Source: Eubacteriales bacterium (lineage in GTDB: Bacteria; Bacillota; Clostridia; Lachnospirales; Lachnospiraceae). Taken from it: a stretch of DNA of 64,000 bases. The translations under genes and the position numbers were made by a program. Positions 17,949 through 27,470 of this stretch are shown here, in pieces; position 1 is the first letter of the stretch; every line of letters begins with the position of its first letter. Location: positions 1-64,000 of the forward strand of contig JAUNSV010000007.1 in the NCBI GenBank assembly GCA_030539055.1, read 5' to 3'. The notes under the pieces were generated by a model. It made no database searches. It saw nothing but the letters and a program-made list of their open reading frames with translations, and was not told where the DNA came from.

Positions 17949-19762
17949 TACTCATCCTCTAATTTTAAGACTGACATAAATGCTTCTTGTGGTATTTCAA
18001 CACTTCCAAATTGACGCATTCGTTTCTTACCCTCTTTTTGTTTTTCTAGTAATTTCTTTTTTCTTGTAATATCACCACCATAGCATTTAGCTAATACATC
18101 TTTTCTTAGTGCTTTGATAGTTTCTCTTGCAATTATTTTCCCTCCTATAGCGGCTTGGACTGGTATTTCGAATAATTGCCTTGGGATTTCATCTTTTAAT
18201 TTTTCACACATTCTTCTTCCTCTCTTTGTAGCTGTATCATTGTGTACAATAAAAGATAAAGCATCAATATTCTCATGATTTACTAAAATATCAAGTTTTA
18301 CTAAATTTGATTTTCTATAACATTTTAAATCATAATCTAGTGAAGCGTACCCTCTACTTCTTGATTTTAATGCATCAAAAAAATCATATATTATTTCATT
18401 TAAAGGTAGTTCGTATTTTAATATTGCTCTCTTTTCTTCAATATAATCCATTCCAAGGTATATCCCTCTTCTTTCTTGGCAAAGAGTCATAATGGAACCA
18501 ATATAATCTGAATTAACCATTATCTCTGCATTCATAATTGGTTCTTCCATATAATCAACAAAAGACAAATCAGGTAGATTAGAGGGGTTAGTTAAATTGA
18601 TTTTCTCATTATTCTTCAATATAATATGATATTCTACAGAGGGTGCAGTAGTAACTAAATCTAAATTATATTCTCTCTCCAATCTTTCTTGTATTACATC
18701 TAAATGAAGTAGTCCTAAAAAACCACATCTAAATCCAAAACCAAGAGCCGCAGAAGTTTCTGCTTCAAAAAAAAGTGAAGCATCATTTAATTGTAATTTT
18801 TCTAAAGAATCTCTTAAATCAGCATACTTTGCACCATCTGCTGGATATAAACCACAATAAACCATAGGAAGCACTTTTTTATAGCCTTTTAGGGCTTCTT
18901 TAGCAGGATTATTTGCATCAATTATTGTGTCTCCTACTCTAGTATCTTTAATATTTTTTATAGAAGCTGTAATATATCCTACTTCTCCTGCATTTAATTC
19001 ATTTGATGGAACAAATGAGCCTGCACCAAAGTAACCTACTTCAACAACATCAAAAGTAGCTTGAGAGGCAAATAATTTGATTTTTGTGCCTCTTTTCACA
19101 CTGCCTTCTTTTATTCTTACAAATACTATAACTCCTTTATATTGATCATATATAGAATCAAATATTAATGCTTTCAATGGTGCTGTTTCATCTCCTATAG
19201 GTGATGGTATTTTTTTTACTATAGCTTCTAATACATCTTTAATATTTGTTCCCATTTTTGCAGAAATTCTAGGAGCATTATGAGCTTCAATGCATAGGAC
19301 TTCTTCAATCTCTTTTACTATTTTTTCTGGGTCAGCTGAAGGCAGATCTATTTTGTTTATTATTGGTACTATTTCCAAATTATCTTCAAATGCCAAATAC
19401 ACATTAGCTAAAGTTTGTGCTTCTATTCCTTGTGATGCATCAACTATTAATAAGGCACCCTCACAAGCTGCTAAAGACCTACTTACTTCATATGTAAAAT
19501 CAACATGCCCTGGTGTATCTATTAGATTAAATATATATTGTATTCCATCATTAGCATCATATAATACTCTCACAGTTTGAGATTTGATAGTTATTCCTCT
19601 TTCTCTTTCTATGTCCATATTATCTAATATTTGATCTTGCATATCTCTTTTTTCTACAGTCTTAGTTAATTCTAATATTCTATCTGCTAAAGTAGATTTA
19701 CCATGATCTATATGTGCAATAATACAAAAATTTCTGATTATATTTTTATTATATTTTGTCAT
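17948..19762 (-). CDS. lepA: Elongation factor 4 (LepA)
   Basis: A ribosome-bound translational GTPase that promotes back-translocation and 30S maturation. It carries the G1 loop [17 protein letters not shown] (switch I), DTPGH (G3) and NKIDLP (G4). EF-G-like domains follow, and the LepA-specific C-terminal domain ends in a basic stretch ([18 protein letters not shown]). The ATG at 19762 is preferred over one four codons upstream because GGAG lies 6 nt before it. That gives 604 residues, normal for the family. The polyamine-type lipoprotein gene follows, overlapping by one base. Confidence 0.96.
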   Translation of the reverse strand: MTKYNKNIIRNFCIIAHIDHGKSTLADRILELTKTVEKRDMQDQILDNMDIERERGITIKSQTVRVLYDANDGIQYIFNLIDTPGHVDFTYEVSRSLAACEGALLIVDASQGIEAQTLANVYLAFEDNLEIVPIINKIDLPSADPEKIVKEIEEVLCIEAHNAPRISAKMGTNIKDVLEAIVKKIPSPIGDETAPLKALIFDSIYDQYKGVIVFVRIKEGSVKRGTKIKLFASQATFDVVEVGYFGAGSFVPSNELNAGEVGYITASIKNIKDTRVGDTIIDANNPAKEALKGYKKVLPMVYCGLYPADGAKYADLRDSLEKLQLNDASLFFEAETSAALGFGFRCGFLGLLHLDVIQERLEREYNLDLVTTAPSVEYHIILKNNEKINLTNPSNLPDLSFVDYMEEPIMNAEIMVNSDYIGSIMTLCQERRGIYLGMDYIEEKRAILKYELPLNEIIYDFFDALKSRSRGYASLDYDLKCYRKSNLVKLDILVNHENIDALSFIVHNDTATKRGRRMCEKLKDEIPRQLFEIPVQAAIGGKIIARETIKALRKDVLAKCYGGDITRKKKLLEKQKEGKKRMRQFGSVEIPQEAFMSVLKLEDE

Positions 19763-19812
19763 ATTTTGCTCCATTTACTAAATAATATCAAATATTTTAT
19801 AATAATTCAATA

Positions 19813-19834
19813 TAAAAAGCAGGTATCGCCTGCC
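19813..19834 (-). terminator. Terminator after tRNA-Gly
   Basis: On the minus strand GCAGG and CCTGC form a 5-bp GC-rich stem (19819-19833) around CGATA, followed by TTTTTAT. It lies directly downstream of tRNA-Gly. Confidence 0.75.
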
Positions 19835-19840
19835 TTTAAT

Positions 19841-19911
19841 AGCAGATAACGAGAATCGAACTCGCATCCTAAGCTTGGGAAGCTTATATTCTACCATTGA
19901 ACTATATCTGC
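19841..19911 (-). tRNA. tRNA-Gly (anticodon CCC)
   Basis: The minus strand folds into a cloverleaf. The acceptor stem is GCAGATA/TATCTGC, the D-arm contains AGTTCAATGGTAGAAT, and the anticodon arm TAAGC-TTCCCAA-GCTTA reads CCC. The T-arm is GCGAG-TTCGATT-CTCGT. No CCA is encoded. A terminator follows, and a TATAAT box (19921-19926 reversed) lies just upstream, so it is probably a single-gene transcript. Confidence 0.95.
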
Positions 19912-20048
19912 ATTTTTATTATTATATCATATTTTTAAATAAAAATAAATAATATATTATATTTATGAAAGTATAAATTCACCATTTATGAAGATGTATT
20001 ATTTTCATTATTAAAAAAATATACATATATAAATTATAAAATATCTTA

Positions 20049-20077
20049 ATGACTTTAAAATATATTTATGTTAAAAT
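20049..20077 (+). promoter_or_regulatory. Probable promoter of mgtE
   Basis: ATGACT at 20049-20054 and TAAAAT at 20072-20077, 17 nt apart. The predicted transcript start (about 20084) is 1-4 nt before the GTG/ATG start codons. The -35 match is modest. Confidence 0.45.
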
Positions 20078-20087
20078 ATTACGAGTG

Positions 20088-21494
20088 ATGGACAATAAAA
20101 ATGAACAATTGAATCAAGTGATAGATAAACCAGATTATTCTAAAGAATTAATTGGCATAATTCGTAGCAATTCTTCTCCAAAAATCATTAAGGAAGAATT
20201 ATTTGATTATCATGAAAATGATATAGCAACATCTCTTGATTATATGTCTGTTAATGAAAGAAAAAGAGTATATAGGATTTTAGATGTAGATGAATTATCA
20301 GATATTTTTGAATATGTAGATGAAGATAAAATAATAGAATATTTACGAGAAATGGATTTAAATAAGAGATCTCAATTAGTTTCTACTATAAATGCAGACA
20401 AAATTGCTGAAATATTAAAATCTGTTTCTTTAGAAGATAAAGAAAAAATACTTGCTCTTCTTGATACAGAAAGTATGGAAGATGTTCAACTTATAACATC
20501 TTTTGATGACACTCAAATCGGTAGTAAAATGACTACAAATTATATTTCAATTAGTAGCAATCTTTCAATAAAAGATGCTATGAAAGAATTAATTAGTCAA
20601 GCTGCAGATAATGATAATATTTCTACTCTATATGTTGTAGATGAAAAAGGAATTTTTTATGGAGCTATTAATTTAAAAGATCTTATTATAGCAAGACAAG
20701 ATTCTATTTTAGAAGATATTATTGTTACTTCTTTTCCTTTTGTTTATGCTAAAGAAGAGATTGATGATTGTATTGAATGGATAAAAGACTATTCTGAAGA
20801 TTCTATCCCTGCATTAGATGAAAATAATAGAATTTTAGGTGTTATTACTTCTATTGATGTAGCTCAAGTAGTAAATGAAGAAATGGGCGAAGACTATGCA
20901 AAATTTGCAGGACTTCTTGCCGAAGAAGATTTGAATGAACCATTAATCCAAAGTGTAAAAAAAAGAATCCCTTGGCTAATGGTACTTCTTGGATTAGGAT
21001 TAATAGTATCATCGGTCGTAGGGATTTTTGAAAAGGTTGTATCAAGTCTTACAATAGTAATTTGCTTTCAATCTTTAATATTGGATATGTCTGGAAATGT
21101 TGGAACTCAATCTCTTGCTGTAACAATAAGAGTGCTTGTAAATGAAGATTTGACTATTAAAGAAAAAATGACTTTAGTATTAAAAGAATGTAAGGTAGGG
21201 TTAATAAATGGCTTAATATTAGGTATACTTTCTACAATACTAACTGGATTATATATTCATTTTATTAAATATGAATCTTGGGATTTTTCTTATAGTGTTT
21301 CTTTATGTATTGGTGCATCCTTAATGTTGGCAATGCTTATATCAAGCTTTATTGGAACAATAGTACCTATTATATTTAAAAAGCTCAATATTGATCCTGC
21401 AGTGGCATCAGGTCCATTAATTACTACTTTAAATGATTTAGTTGCAGTCGTAAGCTTCTATGGCTTAGTATGGCTATTTCTTATTAGAATATAG
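20088..21494 (+). CDS. mgtE: MgtE-type magnesium transporter
   Basis: A Mg2+ channel/transporter gated by cytosolic magnesium. An N-terminal helical superhelix (about residues 15-125, with YLREMDLNKRSQL) is followed by two CBS domains (about 125-255: TNYISISSNLSIKDAM and FVYAKEEIDD). The C-terminal part holds five membrane helices with conserved stretches GNVGTQSLAVTIR and PAVASGPLITTLND, characteristic of the pore. The frame is open from 20049, but that region is promoter. The ATG at 20088 or the GTG just before it is the likely start, without a Shine-Dalgarno site. It is followed by tRNA-Thr on the same strand. Confidence 0.93.
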   Translation: MDNKNEQLNQVIDKPDYSKELIGIIRSNSSPKIIKEELFDYHENDIATSLDYMSVNERKRVYRILDVDELSDIFEYVDEDKIIEYLREMDLNKRSQLVSTINADKIAEILKSVSLEDKEKILALLDTESMEDVQLITSFDDTQIGSKMTTNYISISSNLSIKDAMKELISQAADNDNISTLYVVDEKGIFYGAINLKDLIIARQDSILEDIIVTSFPFVYAKEEIDDCIEWIKDYSEDSIPALDENNRILGVITSIDVAQVVNEEMGEDYAKFAGLLAEEDLNEPLIQSVKKRIPWLMVLLGLGLIVSSVVGIFEKVVSSLTIVICFQSLILDMSGNVGTQSLAVTIRVLVNEDLTIKEKMTLVLKECKVGLINGLILGILSTILTGLYIHFIKYESWDFSYSVSLCIGASLMLAMLISSFIGTIVPIIFKKLNIDPAVASGPLITTLNDLVAVVSFYGLVWLFLIRI

Positions 21495-21507
21495 CTATTT
21501 ACATATA

Positions 21508-21536
21508 TTGACTTTTTATTTTATTATTGATAAAAT
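21508..21536 (+). promoter_or_regulatory. Promoter of tRNA-Thr
   Basis: TTGACT at 21508-21513 and TAAAAT at 21531-21536 with 17-nt spacing; the transcript would start near 21543, 6 nt before the tRNA. Confidence 0.7.
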
Positions 21537-21548
21537 ACTCAAATATTT

Positions 21549-21621
<73 letters not shown>

Positions 21622-21981
21622 CTATAAAAAATATTCATCTTTCTTTTCTAAAATTTCCTGTGCTGCTTTACAAGCTGGGCAATCACAATATTTAATACCT
21701 TTTTCTTTTAATTCATTAGCATGTGCATTATAAAATTTTGCTTTTTCTTCGCCAAAAACTTTTATTGCTGCATCAGAACTAGTAAAAGCTACTAAAGCAT
21801 CTACAGGTAAAATATCATTTTCAAGTTCATTCAACAACTCTTTTAAATATTTCTCTTCTTCATTAGTATTTTTGTTATTTAAATATAAATTTAATTTCTC
21901 TTTAGCTTCTTTGCAAAGAGAATTTGCATTAAGCAAATCATTAATTTTGTTATCTAAATATTCTCTTATTTCACTTTTCAT
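21622..21981 (-). CDS. Small protein with CxCPAC motif, function unknown
   Basis: A 119-residue, mostly helical, charged protein whose C-terminal third carries YCDCPACKAA (about residues 98-107), a likely metal-binding or redox cysteine cluster. I recognise the shape from clostridial genomes, but not a function. It follows lemA by 14 nt and appears to be the last gene of the TPM-lemA run. Its stop codon directly touches the 3' end of tRNA-Thr on the other strand, leaving no room for a separate terminator. Confidence 0.7.
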   Translation of the reverse strand: MKSEIREYLDNKINDLLNANSLCKEAKEKLNLYLNNKNTNEEEKYLKELLNELENDILPVDALVAFTSSDAAIKVFGEEKAKFYNAHANELKEKGIKYCDCPACKAAQEILEKKDEYFL

Positions 21982-21995
21982 ATCTAATCTCCTTT

Positions 21996-22565
21996 TTAAT
22001 TAAAATTTACTTTTGGAACAGTAGTTGCTTCTTCATTTGCTTCAAAATATTTTTCACTTTCATATCCTAACATATTTGAAAAGAATACTTGTGGAAATAT
22101 TTTTATGTAAGTATTATATTCTTGAACAGATTCATTATAATAAGTACGAGCAGTAGCTATCCTATTTTCTGTCCCAGCAAGCTCATCTTGTAAACCAATA
22201 AAATTTTGGCTAGCTTTTAAATCTGGATAAGCCTCTACTACGATATTGATTGATTTTGTTAATTCATTATTTGCATTTGCCATCTCTGTTACATCACCAC
22301 TTTGAATAGCATTTGTTAAGCCAGAACGAGCTAATACAATATTTTCAAGAGTTGAGCCCTCATAATTTGTGTATCCTTTAATTGTATCAACTAAATTTGG
22401 AATTAAATCTGCTCTTCTTTGTAACATATTTTGTATTTCAGATTTCTTTTGATATACATCTTCATGCCTTTTTACTAATGAATTATTAATATTCACAAAA
22501 TAAATAATGATTATTGCTACTATTGCTAAAATAATTAATACTACTTTTAAAGATTTACTTTTCAT
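21996..22565 (-). CDS. lemA: LemA family protein
   Basis: A 189-residue membrane-anchored protein with one N-terminal helix (about residues 6-26) and a long helical domain outside. Family signatures are LVKRHEDVYQKKSEIQNMLQRRADLIPNLVDTIKGY and the YNESVQEYNTYIKIFPQ segment. The role of LemA is not settled; it commonly sits next to a TPM-domain protein, as here (TPM gene 24 nt upstream). Confidence 0.9.
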   Translation of the reverse strand: MKSKSLKVVLIILAIVAIIIIYFVNINNSLVKRHEDVYQKKSEIQNMLQRRADLIPNLVDTIKGYTNYEGSTLENIVLARSGLTNAIQSGDVTEMANANNELTKSINIVVEAYPDLKASQNFIGLQDELAGTENRIATARTYYNESVQEYNTYIKIFPQVFFSNMLGYESEKYFEANEEATTVPKVNFN

Positions 22566-22589
22566 TTTTTCTTTTCTCCATTTTATTTT

Positions 22590-23348
22590 TTATCTGCTTG
22601 CTCCGCCACCGCTAGACATTCCTCCCCCAAAACTATGTGATGATCCCATACCTCCATGAAAACTACCCCCAAATCCAGATCCCCATATAAACGGCGACAT
22701 ATTATCAAAGAAAGAGCTTCCACCTTTTTTAGAACCTTTATTACGAGATAATATTATGATTATTATCAAGAGTACCAAAAATATTACTATTTCTTTTGTA
22801 GAAAACATATCATTTTCATTATTATCTATTAATTCAACATCACCATCTACCAAAAGCTTATAAATAGCATTTACAGTTTGGGTTGTAGCATTATCATAAT
22901 CATTTTGAGCTCTATATGGTACAAAATAAGTGTCTAGAATTCTTCCTGCTTTAGCATCATTTATTTCTCCCTCTAACCCTCTTCCTATTTCCATACGCAC
23001 ATGTGGAGAATCTATTGTAATATATAAAAGTATTCCTCTATCTTTTTTTCCTATACCAATTGAATTAAATATTTTAGTAGCATCTTGCTCAAAAGAATTT
23101 CCTCTTTCATTATTTGTTACAACAACTAATTCAAATCCATTATCATAATCACGAATAGAATTAATTAATTCGTTAATTTCATTTTCACTATTTGAATTTA
23201 AAATATTGGCATAATCATATACTACAACATCATTATTCAATTGAGTATTAGATATTATATTTTGTATACTCTCTGAAAATGCAATATTAGAATAAATAAT
23301 AATAAATATGATGATAATATAATATTTAATTTTATTATTTTTTAACAT
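22590..23348 (-). CDS. TPM-domain membrane protein (YgcG-like)
   Basis: A 252-residue protein with an N-terminal signal/anchor (residues 8-26) and a TPM domain (about 38-165: VYDYANILN, ELVVVTNNERG, DRGILLYITID, RMEIGRGLEG). A second membrane helix lies near 185-202. The glycine/serine-rich tail ends GGGASR, as in the family. It is probably a membrane-anchored extracytoplasmic protein working with LemA; the exact role is unknown. A strong promoter lies just upstream, and the transcript would begin only about 6 nt before the ATG, with no Shine-Dalgarno site. Confidence 0.88.
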   Translation of the reverse strand: MLKNNKIKYYIIIIFIIIYSNIAFSESIQNIISNTQLNNDVVVYDYANILNSNSENEINELINSIRDYDNGFELVVVTNNERGNSFEQDATKIFNSIGIGKKDRGILLYITIDSPHVRMEIGRGLEGEINDAKAGRILDTYFVPYRAQNDYDNATTQTVNAIYKLLVDGDVELIDNNENDMFSTKEIVIFLVLLIIIIILSRNKGSKKGGSSFFDNMSPFIWGSGFGGSFHGGMGSSHSFGGGMSSGGGASR

Positions 23349-23360
23349 ACTTTTATAATA

Positions 23361-23389
23361 ATTATATCATAACAAAAATAATAATACAA
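23361..23389 (-). promoter_or_regulatory. Promoter of the TPM-lemA operon
   Basis: On the minus strand TTGTAT (23384-23389) and TATAAT (23361-23366) are 17 nt apart. The transcript should start near 23354, giving an almost leaderless mRNA for the ATG at 23346-23348. Confidence 0.65.
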
Positions 23390-23400
23390 TATAACGCAAA

Positions 23401-24474
23401 TTATTTTTCCCAAGGTAAGTATTCTTTACCAAAATGTCCATAGCTTGATGTTAAATTGTAATCAACATTCAATAAATTCAAATAATTAATGATACCATAT
23501 GGTGTTAAATCATACTTTTTTCTGATTTTCTTTTCAATATTTTGTAAATCTTCTTTTTCACTATTGAAACAATTGATCCAAATAGACAATGGTTCTGGCA
23601 TACCTATAGCATATGCAAGCTGTATAGAGCATTTATTTGCTATGCCCTCTTTTACAATATCCTTTGATATTTTTCTTGCCATATATGCTGCTGAACGGTC
23701 TACTTTTGATGGATCCTTTCCAGAAAAAGCTCCTCCACCATGTGGCACAGCTGAACCATAGGTATCTGCAATAATTTTTCTTCCTGTTAAGCCAGAATCA
23801 CCAAAAGAGGAACCAATAATAAATCTTCCTGTTGGATTCACCAAAATATTAAAGTCCACATTTAAATTATATTCAAGTGCTACTTCTTTCATTACATTAG
23901 TGCAAATATTTTTTATTTCTTCTAATTCCACTTTTTCATCGTGTTGAGTTGAGATTAAGAATGTATCTATTTTATTATTTTTATAATCAAAAGTAACTTG
24001 AGCTTTTGCATCTGGTTTTAATATTGAAAAATGATTTTTTAAATTGTACTCTCTTAATTTCAATAAAGCTTTAGTAGCTAATATATAAGGAAAAGGTAAG
24101 TATTCTTTTGTTTCATCGGTTGCATAACCAAACATCATTCCTTGGTCTCCAGCACCTTGAAGTTCTTTTATACTTCTATCTACACCATTAGCAATATCTT
24201 GCGATTGTTTTGACCATTCCTCAATTATTTCATATTTTTCAATATTATTTAAACCAATTTCCAATAAAGCTTCTTTAACTAAATTATGAAAATTAGGAGT
24301 GTAATTTGATGAATATTCACCAAATAAAAAAATTTTATAATTTTTTATTGCGGTCTCTGATGCAACTCTTGCATCCTTATCGTGTTTTAAAAAGTCTGTA
24401 ACGATTCTGTCTGAAATTTGATCACAAATTTTATCTGGGTGACCATTTGATACTTGTTCTGCTGAGAATAACAT
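23401..24474 (-). CDS. metK: S-adenosylmethionine synthetase MetK
   Basis: It makes S-adenosylmethionine from methionine and ATP. It contains GHPDKICDQISD (ATP/metal site), GAGDQGMMFGYA, DSGLTGRKIIADTYG and the P-loop-like GGGAFSGKDPSKVDRSAAY. At 357 residues it is shorter than the usual 380-400, and its N-terminus (LFSAEQVSNGHPDK) is trimmed, so it is a somewhat divergent member. GGAG lies before the ATG. It has its own promoter and a SAM-I riboswitch with terminator upstream, giving feedback control by the product. Confidence 0.95.
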   Translation of the reverse strand: MLFSAEQVSNGHPDKICDQISDRIVTDFLKHDKDARVASETAIKNYKIFLFGEYSSNYTPNFHNLVKEALLEIGLNNIEKYEIIEEWSKQSQDIANGVDRSIKELQGAGDQGMMFGYATDETKEYLPFPYILATKALLKLREYNLKNHFSILKPDAKAQVTFDYKNNKIDTFLISTQHDEKVELEEIKNICTNVMKEVALEYNLNVDFNILVNPTGRFIIGSSFGDSGLTGRKIIADTYGSAVPHGGGAFSGKDPSKVDRSAAYMARKISKDIVKEGIANKCSIQLAYAIGMPEPLSIWINCFNSEKEDLQNIEKKIRKKYDLTPYGIINYLNLLNVDYNLTSSYGHFGKEYLPWEK

Positions 24475-24496
24475 TATTTTTCTCCTTTAAATTTTA

Positions 24497-24526
24497 ATAA
24501 AAAATGCCTTAGAGATCTAAGACATT
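24497..24526 (-). terminator. Riboswitch expression-platform terminator of metK
   Basis: On the minus strand AATGTCTTAG and CTAAGGCATT pair in a 10-bp stem (24503-24526) with an ATCT loop, followed by a T run. The GAGGATCT at the 3' side of the aptamer P1 can instead pair with AGATCTC of this hairpin, giving the antiterminator. Confidence 0.85.
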
Positions 24527-24543
24527 TAAATGTTATTCTCAGA

Positions 24544-24629
24544 TCCTCATCCGTCTGGGTGGACCACCGTCAATATTAACGGTTGGTGTAGGATAACAGG
24601 GCCAGTCCCTAACCTACTCTTTATAAGGA
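24544..24629 (-). promoter_or_regulatory. SAM-I (S-box) riboswitch aptamer
   Basis: The minus strand carries the S-box core AGGGACTGGCCC, followed by a P3 stem (ACCGT...ACGGT) and a P1 helix closed by TCCTTAT (24623-24629) with ATGAGGA (24544-24550). The aptamer lies between a consensus promoter and a terminator in front of metK. When SAM is bound, P1 forms and the terminator should fold, shutting metK off. Confidence 0.93.
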
Positions 24630-24639
24630 ATTTTTAATT

Positions 24640-24668
24640 ATTATAACAAATATGAATATTTAAGTCAA
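24640..24668 (-). promoter_or_regulatory. Promoter of metK
   Basis: TTGACT (24663-24668) and TATAAT (24640-24645) on the minus strand, 17 nt apart, directly in front of the riboswitch. Confidence 0.8.
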
Positions 24669-24766
24669 TATATAGATTATAAATTCACCTATACTCGACT
24701 AAATTCTAAAATAAACAATATATTTTAATGTTAATATACATTTCTTTTTTTTTAAATAACAACTAA

Positions 24767-25387
24767 TTAATTATTTTTATTTAAATTTCGATCAACAATA
24801 TATTTTTTATATTCCTCTTTTGTATTTATGTTTTGTAATACAAATTGATTTATTCCTAGTTTTTCATATGGTACCATTTTGATATCCATTTTATCTATTA
24901 TATTAATAATTTTTAAATCTCCACTTGTAATCATTTCTTCTATTATTGGTAACATTTTTTTTGAATATATAGAAGCTGTTGGTTCTATTCTTCCTAAATA
25001 ATCTATTACAAAAATACCATTTGTATCTTTAGTGATGAATGAAATAAGTGTACTTATATACTGTTCATTTATATAAGGAATATCGCATGCACATACAAAC
25101 ATATATTCATTTTTAATTTTTTTTAATCCACTATATATGGCACCTATTACACCTATATTATTATATTCATCTAATACTATATTATATTTGCAATTTTTTG
25201 GAGTATTTTCAATTTTATCTAATGATAAATATATATCTCCACAATGAGATAAAGTTTTAGTTATTTTTTCATAAAAAGTACTACCAAAAAAATCAAGGTA
25301 AGCTTTAGGTTCTCCCATGCGTTTTGATTTTCCACCCATCAAAAGAAGCATGTCTACATTATTATTTGTTTTTATAATGTTATCCAT
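24767..25387 (-). CDS. mobA: Molybdenum cofactor guanylyltransferase MobA
   Basis: It attaches GMP to Mo- or W-pterin, giving the bis-MGD cofactor of formate dehydrogenases. The 206-residue protein has the nucleotidyltransferase start LLLMGGKSKRMGEPKA, the metal-binding ACDIPYI motif and the terminal NINTKEEYKKY segment. It follows the antiporter module by 6 nt, so it appears to be the last gene of that operon. This placement ties the antiporter genes to formate dehydrogenase biogenesis. The 127 bp between this gene and the metK promoter hold nothing else recognisable. Confidence 0.9.
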   Translation of the reverse strand: MDNIIKTNNNVDMLLLMGGKSKRMGEPKAYLDFFGSTFYEKITKTLSHCGDIYLSLDKIENTPKNCKYNIVLDEYNNIGVIGAIYSGLKKIKNEYMFVCACDIPYINEQYISTLISFITKDTNGIFVIDYLGRIEPTASIYSKKMLPIIEEMITSGDLKIINIIDKMDIKMVPYEKLGINQFVLQNINTKEEYKKYIVDRNLNKNN

Positions 25388-25393
25388 TATTTA

Positions 25394-27451
25394 TTATTTT
25401 GCCATAAGAAATATTAAATATATCATTATCGCAAGTAGACCAATACCAAAAAGTAATAAAGAAAATGAAAATGATGAAGTTATGACACTTGATACAGGAG
25501 CATCTTTTTTTATTGGCAGCGTATCTCCATTTTTAAAATCTGTATCATTTTTTATTGGTATTTTGATTGTTTTCATTAGTGTTTTACTTAATAACCATAT
25601 TATAAAGTCTACACTCTCTGCTATTATTTTTAATATAAAGCCAAAGAAATAAATCACTTTCCATGTTAAAAAATCAATGCTTTCTGCTAATATCTTAAAA
25701 ATAAATCCAAAAATATTAGGTAGGAAAACTTGAATTACTGGTCTATATATTAAAGTTTCTATATCTAAGCTTTTTGGCCATATATTAACATATACTTTTT
25801 CACCTTTTTCATTTTTTCTTATTAAAACATTTCTAATAAATAATAAATATACTAAGGCACCAATAAGCAGTGAAATTAATGCTCCTTTTATATTAGTAAA
25901 TGAAAAATATGCTATCTCATGTGCTGGGTGACTGCCTCTCATAAAACTTTCTGCCATAGTACCAATTTTATCCATAAATATATGTGGGAAGAATCCTAAA
26001 ATTGGAAGAATAGAAGCAGATACAGTTATTACAAAAGCACTTATTTTATTCATATATGGTGTTTTTGCGTGATGAAAGGCGTTTATGTCATTATTTTTTT
26101 CTATAAAAATACATACATACAATTTAGTCATATATGCTACAGTAAGCCCACCTGATATTAAGAATATCCACTCAGATATTTTATACATCAAAAATGGTAA
26201 GCCTTCTTCTTCTAATATTTCAATATATTCAACTATACTCTCATGAAGAAGAGTCTTGCTAATATATCCATTCCATAGTGGCATACCAATAATTCCAAGT
26301 ACTCCCATTAAAAAAATGAAATTTAATAATTTTTTTCCTCTCCCAAATCCCCTAATTTTATTTAAATCAAGTTCATGCAAATTAATATATACAACACCTG
26401 CAGCCATAAATAAAGCAAGCTTAATTAGTGAATGATTAAGCATATGTAGCACTGTACCCCATACAGCTAAGCCATTATGATGACCAAGCAAGCCTTGCAT
26501 TGCAATACCTATCATAATGAATCCTATTTGCGACATTGAAGAGCAAGCTAAAGTTCGTTTCAAGTCAATAGAGAAAACTGCAAGTAATGCTCCTAAAAAC
26601 ATTGTTATTATAGCAAGAGAAAAAATAATTTTTGACCAAGTTTCATTATGATACATAATATTAGCATTTACTACCAACATACCAAATACGCCAGCCTTAG
26701 TAAGTATGCCTGACAAAAGTGCTGATGCTGGTGCTGGTGCTACAGGATGTGCTTTAGGCAACCAAATATGAAGTGGAAACATACCTGCTTTTGCACCAAA
26801 GCCAAATAATATAAGAATTGATGGTAATAATAATATACTTTTATTATTCAATTTTGAAATAGCTTTATATAATAATTCAAAATCTAATGTTCCAGTAATA
26901 TTGTATAATAAGAATAATCCCATTAACATTACCATACCGCCAATAATAGCAACAGCAATATATACATCTCCCGCTTTCATTGCTTTCTCTTCTTCGGTAT
27001 GTACCACCATAATATATGAGGTGAATGACATTATCTCAAAAAATATAAATGTAGTAAATAAATCATTAGATAAAAAAACTCCCTCTGTTGCAGCAAATGT
27101 GATAAGTGTAAATAAGTAATATCTATTTCGATTGTGATAATGCTCCATATATTCTTTAGAAAATATAGTTGTCATCATCCACATTAATCCACAAATAACT
27201 ATATAAATAGCTCTAAAGCCATCTAGTTTAAATGTTAGTCCTCTGTTGCATATAAAAGGCATGAAACATTCCATTGTAATGCCATTTAAACCTTGTATCA
27301 AAAGAAAAAGTAATAGTATAAATTCAATGATACATACTCCCCAATCAAAATAATCTCTTATATTTTTATTTTTCCGACCGATTAAATATCCTATAAAAGC
27401 ACCACATATAGGTAGTATTGATACAATAAATAAAATAATATTTCCAGTCAT
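25394..27451 (-). CDS. NuoL/MrpA-like proton-conducting membrane subunit with extra C-terminal helices
   Basis: A large antiporter-like subunit of the complex I/Mrp/group 4 hydrogenase family. About fourteen membrane helices include the conserved Glu (FFEIMSF) and the FGFGAKAGMFPLHIWLPKAHPVAPAP core with its Lys. Length 685 exceeds the roughly 490 of plain MrpD. The extension holds two copies of a 22-residue amphipathic unit (FGFIFKILAESIDF and FGFILKIIAESVDF, about residues 578-620) and a final membrane helix. This may be a counterpart of the lateral helix of NuoL. It is the last of four such subunits in the operon, followed by mobA. It pumps or exchanges protons/cations; the partner is unknown. 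Confidence 0.85.
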   Translation of the reverse strand: MTGNIILFIVSILPICGAFIGYLIGRKNKNIRDYFDWGVCIIEFILLLFLLIQGLNGITMECFMPFICNRGLTFKLDGFRAIYIVICGLMWMMTTIFSKEYMEHYHNRNRYYLFTLITFAATEGVFLSNDLFTTFIFFEIMSFTSYIMVVHTEEEKAMKAGDVYIAVAIIGGMVMLMGLFLLYNITGTLDFELLYKAISKLNNKSILLLPSILILFGFGAKAGMFPLHIWLPKAHPVAPAPASALLSGILTKAGVFGMLVVNANIMYHNETWSKIIFSLAIITMFLGALLAVFSIDLKRTLACSSMSQIGFIMIGIAMQGLLGHHNGLAVWGTVLHMLNHSLIKLALFMAAGVVYINLHELDLNKIRGFGRGKKLLNFIFLMGVLGIIGMPLWNGYISKTLLHESIVEYIEILEEEGLPFLMYKISEWIFLISGGLTVAYMTKLYVCIFIEKNNDINAFHHAKTPYMNKISAFVITVSASILPILGFFPHIFMDKIGTMAESFMRGSHPAHEIAYFSFTNIKGALISLLIGALVYLLFIRNVLIRKNEKGEKVYVNIWPKSLDIETLIYRPVIQVFLPNIFGFIFKILAESIDFLTWKVIYFFGFILKIIAESVDFIIWLLSKTLMKTIKIPIKNDTDFKNGDTLPIKKDAPVSSVITSSFSFSLLLFGIGLLAIMIYLIFLMAK

Positions 27452-27470
27452 TTTTGCTCCTTATATCAAA

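Noticed and set aside
20049-20087. Upstream ATG as mgtE start
   Set aside because: It coincides with the likely -35 element and adds residues not seen in MgtE.
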